Assembly (NCBI RefSeq): GCF_019468465.1
Contig: NZ_CP080519.1
Coordinates: forward strand, 4,789,001-4,853,000
DNA length: 64,000 nt
DNA from: Amycolatopsis sp. DSM 110486
GTDB taxonomy: Bacteria; Actinomycetota; Actinomycetes; Mycobacteriales; Pseudonocardiaceae
Direction of reading: 5' to 3'
Below the pieces are notes generated by a model that made no database searches, was not told the origin of the DNA, and was given only the letters and a program-made list of their open reading frames with translations. Every line of letters starts with the position of its first letter. Within the stretch, counting starts at the first letter, position 1. Shown here piece by piece: positions 51,546-60,033 of this stretch. The translations under genes were made by a program, and so were the position numbers.

Positions 51546-52291
51546 GACTGCGGATCCTCGCACGCGGAGGCACCGGGGCCCCAGTAGCGGTACCTGTGGT
51601 GCTCCGTACAGCCGAGCGCGGAATACAGCTTCAACGCGCCTTCGTTGCCCACGGCCACCTGCAACACCCACCTCTCCGCACCGTGCGCGCGGCCCCAGCC
51701 GGCCAGCGCGAACATGAGCGCCGACGCGAGCCCACGCCGGCGGAACTCCGGCCGCACGGCCAGCCGCGACACGTGCAGCCACCCGTCCACGATGGCACCG
51801 CGCACAGCTCCGGCGGTGACGCCGTCCACGTCAACCACGCCATAACCCACCTTGCCCGTGCTCAGCACGTGGCGTTCGGCCGTGCCCGGTGACGGGTTGT
51901 CCGCGGCCAGCTCCCACCACGCCGGCGTCGGCTCGTCGAGGACCTCGGCGTCCTGCGCGGGCCCGGCCGGCAGCGGCCCGACGAGCACCGACACCTGGTA
52001 GCCCGCGGCGTGCTTGGTCCACTCGCGCCAGCCGGCGGCCGCCACCTCACGCTCGGTGCCGCTGTCCTGGATCACCTGGACGACCGGTGGGATCCCCCGA
52101 TCGTGGGCGAAGTCACAGACGGCCTTCAACGCGACGGCCACGCTCCGGCCGGGGTTGCCCACGGCGAGTGCGCTGTTGGCGCGCCCGGTGAAGCCGCCGG
52201 CCCAGCGCAGGCGCCAGTCGCCGAGGGGTTCGTCGACCACCGGCTGCCAGGCCTGCGCACACACGAGTTCGAGCTTTTCCGAGTCGTTCAC
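51542..52291 (-). CDS. GNAT-family acetyltransferase, Rv0428c/CG3035-like
   Basis: 249 aa. An N-terminal domain contains WRLRWAGGFTGRANSALAVGNP, a pattern seen in the Rv0428c/CG3035-like GNAT group. The C-terminal GNAT domain has LHVSRLAVRPEFRRRGLASALMFAL for acetyl-CoA and VGNEGALKLYSALGC. GTG 52291 begins after a GACAAT-like hexamer at 6 bases (leaderless). It is the first gene of the fbiA-fbiB operon by overlap. The acetyl acceptor is unknown. Confidence 0.85.
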   Translation of the reverse strand: MNDSEKLELVCAQAWQPVVDEPLGDWRLRWAGGFTGRANSALAVGNPGRSVAVALKAVCDFAHDRGIPPVVQVIQDSGTEREVAAAGWREWTKHAAGYQVSVLVGPLPAGPAQDAEVLDEPTPAWWELAADNPSPGTAERHVLSTGKVGYGVVDVDGVTAGAVRGAIVDGWLHVSRLAVRPEFRRRGLASALMFALAGWGRAHGAERWVLQVAVGNEGALKLYSALGCTEHHRYRYWGPGASACEDPQS

Positions 52292-52338
52292 GGTTAGATT
52301 GTCCTTGAGGCGGCACCCCATGTTCTCAGGGAGAACCG

Positions 52339-52515
52339 ATGAGCTACGTGCGCAGGGACGACAAGCACAACGACGACCTGGTCGACGAGATCGCCGACGG
52401 TTTCGAACGCACCCTCAAAGAGAAGCGCGAGGGCGACACCAAGCCCGCCGGCCCGGGGTTCACCATCACCGGCGACGCGCGCAACGCCCCGAAGCCCCGC
52501 CGCCGGGACCGCTGA
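52339..52515 (+). CDS. Small charged protein (58 aa)
   Basis: ATG 52339, with AGGGAG upstream, encodes a 58-residue, highly charged soluble protein beginning MSYVRRDDKHNDDLVDEIAD and ending PKPRRRDR. The first half is probably helical (LVDEIADGFERTLKEKREG), the remainder extended. It lies alone between the divergent GNAT gene and ferredoxin. Codon bias (GC at third positions) supports coding. Function unknown. Confidence 0.7.
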   Translation: MSYVRRDDKHNDDLVDEIADGFERTLKEKREGDTKPAGPGFTITGDARNAPKPRRRDR

Positions 52516-52634
52516 GCGGGACATTCGGCCCCATACCAGGGGTATGGCTAAGGGTTGCCTAAGCACTACCGGTGCCTCGGGAAGCGCGTAATGTCCGCAG
52601 GGACTGGCTAAGCAGAGAAAAGCAGGAGTACGCA

Positions 52635-52955
52635 GTGACCTACGTGATCGCCGAGCCCTGCGTCGACGTGCTCGACAAGGCGTGTATCGACGAGTGCCCC
52701 GTGGACTGCATCTACGAGGGCGAGCGGATGCTGTACATCCACCCCGACGAGTGCGTCGACTGCGGCGCCTGCGAACCGGTCTGCCCGGTCGAGGCGATCT
52801 ACTACGAGGACGACGTCCCCGACAACTGGTCCGACTACACCAAGGCCAACGTCGACTTCTTCGACACGCTGGGCTCGCCCGGCGGTGCCTCCAAGGTCGG
52901 CAAGACCAGCCACGACCCCGCCTTCATCAAGGCGCTGCCCCCGCAGGGCGAATGA
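52635..52955 (+). CDS. fdxA: Seven-iron ferredoxin
   Basis: 106 aa, the normal length for 3Fe-4S/4Fe-4S ferredoxins of actinobacteria. The cysteine pattern is Cys9, Cys17, Cys21 for the first cluster and Cys40-x2-Cys43-x2-Cys46-x3-Cys50 for the second (ECVDCGACEPVCPVEAIYYE). The C-terminal tail is typical of the family. It carries electrons to cytosolic oxidoreductases. AGGAG lies 6 bases before GTG 52635. Its stop overlaps the dapC start as ATGA, an order also found in mycobacteria. Confidence 0.95.
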   Translation: MTYVIAEPCVDVLDKACIDECPVDCIYEGERMLYIHPDECVDCGACEPVCPVEAIYYEDDVPDNWSDYTKANVDFFDTLGSPGGASKVGKTSHDPAFIKALPPQGE

Positions 52956-54043
52956 CGACCCGCCCCCTGCCCGACTTCCCCTGGGATTCGCTCGCCGAGG
53001 TCAAGGCCCGCGCGCAGGCGCATCCCGGTGGGATCGTCGACCTCTCCGTCGGCACGCCCGTGGACCCGGTTCCGGCCGGGATCCGCGACGCGCTTGCGTC
53101 GGTCTCGGAGATCCCGGGCTACCCGGCCACCCACGGCACGCCCGCGCTGCGGACCACCGCGGTGGAGGCGCTGGGCCGGCGCTACGGCGTGGAGGGTCTG
53201 GAGCCCGACGCGGTGCTGCCGACGATCGGGTCGAAGGAAGCCGTGGCCTGGCTGCCGCGGCTGCTCGGCCTCGGTCAGGGCGACACCGTCGTGATCCCCG
53301 AGCTGGCGTACCCGACCTACGAGGTGGGTGCGCTGCTGGCGGGCGCCGACGTCATCCGCGCGGACGGGCTCACGCAGCTCGGTCCTCAGCGTCCGGCCAT
53401 GATCTGGCTCAACTCGCCGTCGAACCCGACCGGCAAGGTGCTCGGGGTCGAGCACCTGCGCAAGGTTGTGGAGTGGGCGCGTGAGCGCGACGTGATCGTG
53501 GCGTCGGACGAGTGCTACCTCTCGCTCGGCTGGGACGCCGAGCCCGTGTCGGTGCTGCACCCGTCCGTCCACGGTGGACGGCTCGACGGGCTGCTGGCCG
53601 TGCACTCGCTGTCGAAGTCGGCGAACCTCGCGAGCTACCGCGCGGGCTTCATCGCCGGCGATCCCCGGCTGGTCAAGCAGCTGCTGGAGATCCGCAAGCA
53701 TGCCGGGATGATCGTGCCGCGTCCGGTGCAGGAGGCCATGGTGGCCGGCCTGACCGACGACGAGGCCGTCGCCGCGCAGCGCGAGCGTTACCTGCGCCGT
53801 CGGCTCGTGTTGCGGAAAGCGTTGCAGGACAACGGTTTCGAGATCTCCCACTCCGAAGCCGGGCTGTATCTCTGGTCCACGCGCGGGGAACCGGCGCTGG
53901 ACACCGTCGCGTGGCTGGCCGAGCGCGGCATCCTCGTGGCGCCGGGCACGTTCTACGGCCCGGCCGGCGGCAACCACGTGCGCGTGGCGCTGACCGCCAC
54001 CGACGAGCGCATCGACACCGCCGCGGAGCGGTTGAACTCCTGA
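52952..54043 (+). CDS. dapC: Succinyldiaminopimelate transaminase
   Basis: 363 aa PLP-dependent fold-type I aminotransferase. Key sites: PGYPATHGTPALR, WLNSPSNPTGKVL, ASDECYLSLGW and the PLP lysine in VHSLSKSANLASYRAGF. The final part carries the substrate arginine region NHVRVALTA. In actinobacteria next to the ferredoxin gene it acts as DapC, the aminotransferase of the lysine/meso-DAP pathway; dapD and dapE are 3-5 kb away. ATG 52952 overlaps the ferredoxin stop, so the pair is co-translated. A hairpin terminator follows the stop. Confidence 0.92.
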   Translation: MTTRPLPDFPWDSLAEVKARAQAHPGGIVDLSVGTPVDPVPAGIRDALASVSEIPGYPATHGTPALRTTAVEALGRRYGVEGLEPDAVLPTIGSKEAVAWLPRLLGLGQGDTVVIPELAYPTYEVGALLAGADVIRADGLTQLGPQRPAMIWLNSPSNPTGKVLGVEHLRKVVEWARERDVIVASDECYLSLGWDAEPVSVLHPSVHGGRLDGLLAVHSLSKSANLASYRAGFIAGDPRLVKQLLEIRKHAGMIVPRPVQEAMVAGLTDDEAVAAQRERYLRRRLVLRKALQDNGFEISHSEAGLYLWSTRGEPALDTVAWLAERGILVAPGTFYGPAGGNHVRVALTATDERIDTAAERLNS

Positions 54044-54048
54044 TTCCC

Positions 54049-54076
54049 GAGCGGGCGCGCTTCGGTGCGCCCGCTC
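54049..54076. terminator. Bidirectional hairpin terminator between dapC and TetR
   Basis: GAGCGGGCGC (54049-54058) pairs with GCGCCCGCTC (54067-54076) over 10 bp, and the loop can close further around a TTCG tetraloop. It serves dapC on the plus strand and overlaps the TetR stop on the minus strand. No T-tract. Confidence 0.75.
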
Positions 54077-54695
54077 AGAAATCGCGTCCCGTGAAGCCCC
54101 GGTAGACGAACCTCGTGAGCGCCTCGACGGCCTCGTCGTCGCTCGGCGCCGTCCAGCCCGTGGGTTCCGGGGCGGTGAGCCACATCTGCGCGAAGTTGTC
54201 GATCAGCTGGTACATCATCACGATGCTCAGCTGCGTCGACGCGGGCAGCTCGTAACCGGCGGCTGTGACGCGCTCGAGGTGTCCCGTGAGGTCGGCCGCT
54301 TGTGTGACGCCGAAGCTCGCGAGGGTGCTCGCGAACCCGTCGTGGACCATCGACGCCTGGCGCAGCGCCTGCATCGTGGCCGCGTTGGCCTTGTAGAAGT
54401 CCCAGTACTGGCGCACGTGCCAGCGCACGGCCTCGGGGTCGCTGAAGTCCGACAGGTGGCCCTCCGCGGCCGCCTCCTCGTCGCCCGCCGCGGCCAGGTC
54501 GCCCAGGAGTGCTTCGAGCAGCTCCTCCTTGCCGGCGAAGTGGTTGTAGAACGAGCCCGCCGCGCGGCCGGCTTCCGCCGTGATGTCGGTGATCTTCGTG
54601 TTCAGGTAGCCCTTGCGCGCGAACACGCGCTTGGCCGCCTCCTTCAACGCGGTTTCCGTCTCGGCGGCCTTCCCCTTGCGGCTCGTCGCCGTCAT
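54075..54695 (-). CDS. TetR-family repressor
   Basis: 206 aa. The N-terminal HTH is at about 12-60: ALKEAAKRVFARKGYLNTKITDITAEAGRAAGSFYNHFAGKEELL. The C-terminal ligand domain is helical, with QALRQASMVHDGFA and MMYQLIDNFAQMWL. The open frame extends far upstream, antisense to the monooxygenase, but ATG 54695 has GGGAGG 7 bases upstream. Two perfect or near-perfect palindromes lie in the short divergent region to the FAD monooxygenase, so it very likely represses that gene and itself. Confidence 0.92.
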   Translation of the reverse strand: MTATSRKGKAAETETALKEAAKRVFARKGYLNTKITDITAEAGRAAGSFYNHFAGKEELLEALLGDLAAAGDEEAAAEGHLSDFSDPEAVRWHVRQYWDFYKANAATMQALRQASMVHDGFASTLASFGVTQAADLTGHLERVTAAGYELPASTQLSIVMMYQLIDNFAQMWLTAPEPTGWTAPSDDEAVEALTRFVYRGFTGRDF

Positions 54696-54736
54696 CTCGG
54701 CACCTCCCTTGACACGAACGCTAGCAGCGCGCATGC

Positions 54737-54765
54737 TGAATCCAGATTCATTGAATCCTAATTCA
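54737..54765. promoter_or_regulatory. Twin palindromic TetR operators
   Basis: TGAATCCAGATTCA (54737-54750) is a perfect palindrome around CA. TGAATCCTAATTCA (54752-54765) has the same half-sites with one mismatch. They are 15 bases apart, centre to centre, and 11 bases before the monooxygenase ATG. Their AT-richness stands out in this genome. Binding by the divergent TetR protein is inferred. Confidence 0.8.
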
Positions 54766-54776
54766 CTGGAGGGGAC

Positions 54777-56204
54777 ATGGACACCACAGTGCTGATCGCG
54801 GGAGCGGGCCCGACCGGCCTGACGCTGGCCATCGAACTGGCCCGGCGCGACGTCGCGGTCCGGCTCATCGACAAGGCGTCGGCGTTCTTCAACGGCTCCC
54901 GCGGCGACGGCCTGCAGCCCCGCACGCTGGAGGTTTTCGAGGACCTGGGTGTGCTCGACGCGGTGCTGGCCGCGGGCTCGCCGCAGTACCCGATGAAGGT
55001 CTACCTGGACGGCGAGTTCGTGCAGGAGCGCTGGATGAGCGACACCGTCGAGCCGACGCCCGCGGTGCCGTACCCGAACATCTGGTTCCTGGGGCAGTCG
55101 CAGACAGAGGGGATCCTGCGGGAGCGGCTGTCGTCGTTCGGGGTGCAGGTGGAGCTCGGGGTGGGGCTGGAGGGCTTCACGCAGTCTTCTTCGGGTGTGA
55201 CGGCTTCGCTGTCGACGGGGGAGACGGTGGAGGCGGCGTACTTGGTCGGCGCCGACGGCGGCAAGAGCTTTGTGCGCAAGGCACTGGGGATTCCGTTCGA
55301 GGGCACAACTGATGAGTCGATCCGGATGTTGCTGGGGGACGTCCAGGCTTCGGGGCTTTCGCACGACTCGTCGTACTGGTTCGCGCCGGCTTCGTCGCCG
55401 ATGAGCGGGGTGGCGTTCACGCCGCTGGCCGGTACCCCGCACTTCCAGTTCGGGGCGCCACTGGGGGATGGGGATCTGGCGGTGGAGACTTCGCTGCCGG
55501 CGTTGCAGGCGCGGCTGGACTCCGTGTCGGGCGGGGGGATTCAGCTGTTCGACCTGGCCTGGTCGACCGTGTGGCGGCCGAACATCCGCCTGGCTGCTTC
55601 CTTCCGCGTCGGGCGCGTGTTCTTGGCGGGCGACGCCGCGCACGTGCACCCGCCGACGGGCGGGCAGGGTCTGAACACCGGGGTCCAGGACGCGTACAAC
55701 CTGGGATGGAAGCTGGCCTCCGGGTCCGCCGACTTGCTGGACAGCTACGAGCCCGAGCGGCGCGCGGTCGCGGCGCGGGTGCTGGGGATTTCGACGGCTT
55801 TGATGGAGAAATACACCGACGGGGATGAGGACGCGCATCGGCGGGGGTCGGAGACGCAGCAGCTGGATGTCGGGTACCGAGGTGGGCCGTTGGCTGGTGC
55901 TGGTGCCGGCTCGCTTCGGGCGGGGGACCGGGCTCCGGATGCACCGCTGGTGGATGCGAACGGCAAGTCGATGCGGCTGTTCGAGCTGTTCCGGGGGCCG
56001 CACGCTGCGGAGCTGGTTTTCGGTTCGGGTGTGGTGGGTTCGTCGGAGGTTCCGGGGTACCGGATCTTGCCCGCCGGGTCGGTGGCTTCGGGCCCGGACC
56101 TGGTGGACGCGGGCGGCCACGCTTACGCGGCTTACGAGGCCGCGGCGGGCCGCCGGGTGCTGGTTCGGCCGGACGGCTACGTCTGGTCGATCACGGCTTG
56201 GTGA
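54777..56204 (+). CDS. FAD-dependent aromatic monooxygenase
   Basis: 475 aa group A flavoprotein hydroxylase. FAD motifs are VLIAGAGPTGLTLAIELARRDV (about 5-26), YLVGADGGKSFVRKALGI (DG motif) and FLAGDAAHVHPPTGGQGLNTGVQDAYNLGWKL (GD motif). The C-terminal thioredoxin-like domain (about 370-475) is present. The family includes polyketide hydroxylases and TetX-type or rifampicin monooxygenases. The specific substrate is unknown. ATG 54777 has GGAGG upstream. Its control by the TetR operators suggests induction by a small aromatic compound. Confidence 0.9.
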   Translation: MDTTVLIAGAGPTGLTLAIELARRDVAVRLIDKASAFFNGSRGDGLQPRTLEVFEDLGVLDAVLAAGSPQYPMKVYLDGEFVQERWMSDTVEPTPAVPYPNIWFLGQSQTEGILRERLSSFGVQVELGVGLEGFTQSSSGVTASLSTGETVEAAYLVGADGGKSFVRKALGIPFEGTTDESIRMLLGDVQASGLSHDSSYWFAPASSPMSGVAFTPLAGTPHFQFGAPLGDGDLAVETSLPALQARLDSVSGGGIQLFDLAWSTVWRPNIRLAASFRVGRVFLAGDAAHVHPPTGGQGLNTGVQDAYNLGWKLASGSADLLDSYEPERRAVAARVLGISTALMEKYTDGDEDAHRRGSETQQLDVGYRGGPLAGAGAGSLRAGDRAPDAPLVDANGKSMRLFELFRGPHAAELVFGSGVVGSSEVPGYRILPAGSVASGPDLVDAGGHAYAAYEAAAGRRVLVRPDGYVWSITAW

Positions 56205-56219
56205 CTGGGGTTGAGTGGG

Positions 56220-56249
56220 TTGTCCACAGCTCCGTCGAGTTGTGGACGA
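56220..56249. promoter_or_regulatory. DnaA-box-like inverted pair
   Basis: TTGTCCACA (56220-56228) equals the high-GC actinobacterial DnaA box as I recall it. TGTGGACGA (56241-56249) is the same sequence inverted with one mismatch. The two can also form a hairpin between converging genes. Function as DnaA sites is speculative. Confidence 0.35.
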
Positions 56250-56357
56250 CTCGGTCCCCAACCGGCTTGACCACCGGTTTTGTCGGAGGTGGCCGATAGA
56301 ATGGACATGGGGACGCCCCCTGGGGAGGGCGGGGGCTGTCTGTCGGCGGGTGTTCGG

Positions 56358-57326
56358 TCAGAGAGCCGCGTGAGCCGCCTTGTCGATCCGGGCCCACACC
56401 GCCGGCCAAGCCGCCCGGGCCTCGGTGCGCTTCAGCAGTTCGTGTTCCGCAATCCGGCCCGCGATGAAGCCGACCTCGCTGTCGGCGCCGGGCAGGACGG
56501 AGCGCACCTTCTCGGCCGCGATCACCGCGTCCTGGTGGTCGCCGAGGACGGTTTGGAGTTTGCGGGTCGCCTTGACCAGGTCGGTGAGGGCGGCGGCCTG
56601 CTTCTTCTTCGCCGACGAGCAGGCCAGCTCGGCGGTGTAGCGCAGCTTCTTGCTGTAGATGCGCAGGGCGTGCAGGTCGTCGTCCGGCGGGTCGGACGGC
56701 AGGGCGCGCACGGCCTTGAGAAGGCGGCGGTAGGGCTTGCGGACGTCGGTGGCGAGGCTGCCCGACCCGAGCGGCGTGGGGTCGAGCTCGTGGTCCGGCG
56801 TGCGCGTGAGCTGGGCGATGCGCTGCAACAGCGTGGCGTAGCGGGCGCTCGACAGGGCGCGCGCCAGCCGCCGGCGGGCGGCGCCGCGTTCGGTGACGAA
56901 CTTCGAGACCAGGCGACGGCCCGCGGGTTGGTCGCGGACCTCGAAGGTGGCGATCACCTCGCGCAGGTGGCCGATCAGCACGTCGTAGTCGCGGACCTCG
57001 CCGAGGGACTGGCCGAGCCAGCCCAGCTCGACGCGCACGGGCTCGGCGGAGCCGCCGATGAGCGCTCCGGAGGTCTTCAGCACACTGCGCATCCGCCGGA
57101 GGGCGACGCGCATCTGGTGCAGGTCTTCGGGATCCGCGCCGCTGCGGGTGCCGGGCTCGCGGGCCAGCAGCTCGCGCAGCTCGTGGTCCAGCTTGGCCCG
57201 GATGTGGGTGGCCGCCGGGTCCCGGGGGCCGGCTTTCGCGGGCTCGTCGGGCAGGCCGAGCTCGGCCGGGGTCGTCGGCTCAGGTGCGCGGCGGCGGGTC
57301 GAGGAGGGCAACGATTCGGTGGTCAC
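56358..57326 (-). CDS. CHAD-domain protein
   Basis: 322 aa. The CHAD domain (about 35-320) is helical with conserved histidines and many Arg/Lys: DPEDLHQMRVALRRMRSVLK, LGEVRDYDVLIGHLR, LHALRIYSKKLRYTAEL and LQTVLGDHQDAVIAAE. CHAD domains bind polyphosphate. No CYTH triphosphatase partner is encoded nearby, so this is a standalone CHAD protein. TACCAT (57339-57334) ends 7 bases before GTG 57326, consistent with a leaderless mRNA. The upstream frame is antisense to dapD. Role probably in polyphosphate granules. Confidence 0.9.
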   Translation of the reverse strand: MTTESLPSSTRRRAPEPTTPAELGLPDEPAKAGPRDPAATHIRAKLDHELRELLAREPGTRSGADPEDLHQMRVALRRMRSVLKTSGALIGGSAEPVRVELGWLGQSLGEVRDYDVLIGHLREVIATFEVRDQPAGRRLVSKFVTERGAARRRLARALSSARYATLLQRIAQLTRTPDHELDPTPLGSGSLATDVRKPYRRLLKAVRALPSDPPDDDLHALRIYSKKLRYTAELACSSAKKKQAAALTDLVKATRKLQTVLGDHQDAVIAAEKVRSVLPGADSEVGFIAGRIAEHELLKRTEARAAWPAVWARIDKAAHAAL

Positions 57327-57333
57327 AACATGA

Positions 57334-57339
57334 ATGGTA
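57334..57339 (-). promoter_or_regulatory. -10 hexamer of leaderless promoter for the CHAD gene
   Basis: Minus-strand TACCAT is followed by 7 bases and the GTG at 57326. No ribosome site is visible. Confidence 0.5.
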
Positions 57340-57376
57340 GGTGAACCCGCAGGCAGAGTGGACGTGACGTGTGACG

Positions 57377-57407
57377 AAAAAGGGCGCGCCCCTGGTGGAG
57401 CGCGCCC
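57377..57407 (-). terminator. Intrinsic terminator of dapD
   Basis: On the minus strand GGGCGCGC (57407-57400) and GCGCGCCC (57389-57382) form a perfect 8-bp stem with a 10-base loop, followed by five T residues (57381-57377). It begins 15 bases after the dapD stop. Confidence 0.85.
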
Positions 57408-57421
57408 CGTTTCGTAAAGGA

Positions 57422-58402
57422 TCAGTTCGCGTGCAGCGCTTCGTTCAGCTCGATCCCGACGCCGGTGCGCGACACGACCTCCACCGCACCCGTCGCCGAG
57501 TTCCGCCGGAAGAGCGCACCCGAAATACCCGAGATCTCCCGGGCCTTCACGGTCTTGCCGTCGACGACGACCTTCGTGCCGGCCGTGATGTAGAGCCCGG
57601 CCTCGATCACGGAGTCGTCGCCGAGGGAGATCCCCACGCCGCCGTTGGCGCCGATCAGGCAGCGCTCGCCGATCCCGATGACCTCCTTGCCGCCGCCCGA
57701 GAGCGTGCCCATGATCGACGCCCCGCCGCCGACATCGCTGCCGTCGCCCACGACCACGCCCGCCGAGATGCGGCCCTCGACCATGGACGCGCCGAGCGTG
57801 CCGGCGTTGAAGTTCACGAAGCCCTCGTGCATCACGGTCGTGCCGGACGCGAGGTGCGCGCCCAAGCGCACGCGGTCGGCGTCGGCGATGCGCACGCCCG
57901 TGGGCAGCACGTAGTCGACCATCCGCGGGAACTTGTCCACGCCGTACACGGTCACCGCGCCACGGCTGCGCAGCCGCAGCCGGGTCTGCTCGAAGCCCTC
58001 GACGGGGCACGGGCCGTGGTTCGTCCACACGACGTTGGCCAGCTTGCCGAAGATGCCGTCGAGGTTCTGCCCGTGGGGCTGCACGAGCCGGTGCGACAGC
58101 AGGTGCAGCCGCAGGTAGGCGTCGTACGCGTCGGCCGGGGCCGTGGCCAGGCTGTCGATCGTCACGCGCACCGCGACGACCTCGACACCGCGGTCGGTGT
58201 CGGGCCCGAGCAGCGCTGCCGCGGCGTCGCCGAGCAGCTCGGTGGTCTCGGCGGCCGACAGCCGCTCGGTGCCACTGGCGCTGGTGCCGGTCAGTTTCGG
58301 GTGCGGGTACCAGGTGTCCAGCACCGTCCCGTCGGACGCGACGGTGGCCAGCCCGACGCCGACGGCGCCGGTCGTTTCGGGGTCAGGGGTCTGCTCGCTC
58401 AC
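57422..58402 (-). CDS. dapD: Tetrahydrodipicolinate N-succinyltransferase
   Basis: 326 aa. It succinylates tetrahydrodipicolinate in the lysine/meso-DAP pathway. [51 protein letters not shown] and the left-handed beta-helix stretch [39 protein letters not shown] match mycobacterial DapD closely, ending [11 protein letters not shown] 58402 lies 7 bases after TACCGT (58415-58410), so a leaderless start is preferred; GTG 58411 is in frame. It acts just before DapC and DapE, all encoded in this stretch. Confidence 0.96.
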   Translation of the reverse strand: MSEQTPDPETTGAVGVGLATVASDGTVLDTWYPHPKLTGTSASGTERLSAAETTELLGDAAAALLGPDTDRGVEVVAVRVTIDSLATAPADAYDAYLRLHLLSHRLVQPHGQNLDGIFGKLANVVWTNHGPCPVEGFEQTRLRLRSRGAVTVYGVDKFPRMVDYVLPTGVRIADADRVRLGAHLASGTTVMHEGFVNFNAGTLGASMVEGRISAGVVVGDGSDVGGGASIMGTLSGGGKEVIGIGERCLIGANGGVGISLGDDSVIEAGLYITAGTKVVVDGKTVKAREISGISGALFRRNSATGAVEVVSRTGVGIELNEALHAN

Positions 58403-58430
58403 GCCGGTCACGGTAGTCGAGTGACGCGCC

Positions 58431-58877
58431 TCAACCCGTGGTGGCCTGCTGGTTCACGAGCTTCTTCACCGACGTGAGCGCGCCCGAGATGGTGATCAGC
58501 GCCTGCGTGCACGCGCCACCCGGGCTCGGCACGGTCGTGCACCCCGCCCCGCGGAACGCGCTCACGCCCTGGTCGAGCGCGGCCGCCGCGTGGTCGAGCG
58601 CCACGTCGACGGTCTTGCCGGCCGCTGCGCGCTCGTGCACCGACGCGGCCGTGCCGCCGACCTCCGTGACGAACTTCTCGCAGCCCTTCGGCAGCTGCGT
58701 CTGCGGGCTCGTGTAGCAGGCGTCGGCGGACAGCGCGTCGAGCTTGATCGGCAGGGCGTCCGGGCCCGGCGAGCCGGGGTTCGGGCCGGGCGTGGGGCCC
58801 GCCTCGGAGCCGCAGCCGGTCAGGACCAGGGTCAGGAGGACGCCGCCGAGAGCGACCAGGGAGCTTCGCGTGCGCAC
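58431..58877 (-). CDS. Putative lipoprotein of unknown function
   Basis: 148 aa. N-terminal lipoprotein signal: basic VRTRSS, hydrophobic [14 protein letters not shown] and lipobox LTGC with Cys22. A Pro/Gly spacer follows, then a helical domain with paired cysteines ([17 protein letters not shown] and [17 protein letters not shown]). Expected on the outer face of the membrane. GTG 58877 lies 7 bases after TACGGT (58890-58885); GTG 58886 with GAGGG upstream is an alternative. Divergent from dapE by 43 bases. Confidence 0.78.
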   Translation of the reverse strand: MRTRSSLVALGGVLLTLVLTGCGSEAGPTPGPNPGSPGPDALPIKLDALSADACYTSPQTQLPKGCEKFVTEVGGTAASVHERAAAGKTVDVALDHAAAALDQGVSAFRGAGCTTVPSPGGACTQALITISGALTSVKKLVNQQATTG

Positions 58878-58884
58878 GTCCCTC

Positions 58885-58914
58885 ACCGTAGCCCTCGCAC
58901 CGGGTCGGTACGGT
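58885..58914. promoter_or_regulatory. Back-to-back leaderless promoters of lipoprotein gene and dapE
   Basis: Minus-strand TACGGT (58890-58885) ends 7 bases before GTG 58877. Plus-strand TACGGT (58909-58914) ends 6 bases before ATG 58921. The identical hexamers are arranged divergently, 18 bases apart, so the -35 regions of each promoter overlap the other. Confidence 0.6.
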
Positions 58915-58920
58915 GCCGGT

Positions 58921-59994
58921 ATGACCTCGTTGGACCTGCGCGCCGACCCCGCCGACCTCACCGCCACCCTCGTCGACGCGTTCAGCGTCTCCGGCGAGGA
59001 GGGCCGGCTCGCCGACGCCGTGCAGGCCGCGCTCACCGAGCAGGCGCCGCACCTCGAGGTCGTCCGCAACGGCGACGCGGTGCTCGCGCGCACGAACCTC
59101 GGCCGCGGCTCGCGCGTGATCCTCGCCGGGCACCTCGACACCGTGCCGGAGAACGCCAACCTCCCGTCGCACCGCACCGGATCCGGCGACGAGGAGCTGC
59201 TCCACGGCCTCGGCTCCGTCGACATGAAGGGCGGCGACGCGGTGTTCCTGCACCTCGCCGCCACGCTGCCCGAACCGAAGCACGACATCACCTTCGTCTT
59301 CTACGACAACGAAGAGGTCGAAGCGGTCAAGAACGGCCTCGGCCGCATCGAGCGCGAGCTGCCCGAGTGGCTGGCCGGCGACCTGGCCGTGGTCGGCGAG
59401 CCCTCCAACGGCACGATCGAGGCCGGCTGCCAGGGCACGCTGCGCGTCGAGATCCGCACGAGCGGGACCCGCGCGCACACCGCCCGCGCGTGGATGGGCG
59501 AGAACGCGATCCACGCCTTGGCCGAGCCCCTGCGCCGGCTCGCCGAGTACGCGCCGCGCGTGGTCGACATCGACGGCCTCACCTACCGCGAGGGCCTGCA
59601 GGCCACGAAGATCTCCGGCGGCGTGGCCGGCAACGTCGTGCCCGACGCCGCCGTGCTCACGGTCAACTTCCGCTTCGCCCCGGACCGCAACCCCACGCAG
59701 GCGGAAGCCCACGTGCGTGAGGTCTTCCACGGCTACGACGCCACGCTCACGGACCTCTCGCCGGGCGCGTTGCCTGGTCTTTCGGCCCCGGCGGCCGCCG
59801 AGCTCGTGGCCGCCGCCGGTGGCCGCGCGGCCGCCAAGCTCGGCTGGACCGACGTCGCGCGCTTCGCGGCGCTGGGCATGCCGGCCGTCAACTTCGGCCC
59901 CGGCAACCCGAGCCTCGCGCACACGCAGCAGGAACACGTGCACGTGGCGGAGATCCGCCAGGTGGCCGACATCCTGCGCAAGTTCTTGAGCTGA
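58921..59994 (+). CDS. dapE: Succinyl-diaminopimelate desuccinylase
   Basis: 357 aa metallopeptidase of the M20 family. It hydrolyses N-succinyl-L,L-DAP to L,L-DAP. The metal ligands are in [13 protein letters not shown] (His, Asp), [10 protein letters not shown] and [10 protein letters not shown] (Glu pair); [22 protein letters not shown] leads into the dimerisation domain. The final His is in [15 protein letters not shown] 58921 follows TACGGT by 6 bases. Divergent from the lipoprotein, convergent with YceI, and next to dapD as in mycobacteria. Confidence 0.95.
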   Translation: MTSLDLRADPADLTATLVDAFSVSGEEGRLADAVQAALTEQAPHLEVVRNGDAVLARTNLGRGSRVILAGHLDTVPENANLPSHRTGSGDEELLHGLGSVDMKGGDAVFLHLAATLPEPKHDITFVFYDNEEVEAVKNGLGRIERELPEWLAGDLAVVGEPSNGTIEAGCQGTLRVEIRTSGTRAHTARAWMGENAIHALAEPLRRLAEYAPRVVDIDGLTYREGLQATKISGGVAGNVVPDAAVLTVNFRFAPDRNPTQAEAHVREVFHGYDATLTDLSPGALPGLSAPAAAELVAAAGGRAAAKLGWTDVARFAALGMPAVNFGPGNPSLAHTQQEHVHVAEIRQVADILRKFLS

Positions 59995-60033
59995 CGGCCG
60001 GCCGCCGCGCCCTGCTCACCCACCCCCAATGTG

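Noticed and set aside
54696..56261. N-terminal extension of the TetR protein
   Set aside because: Antisense to the FAD monooxygenase, and the ribosome site supports ATG 54695.
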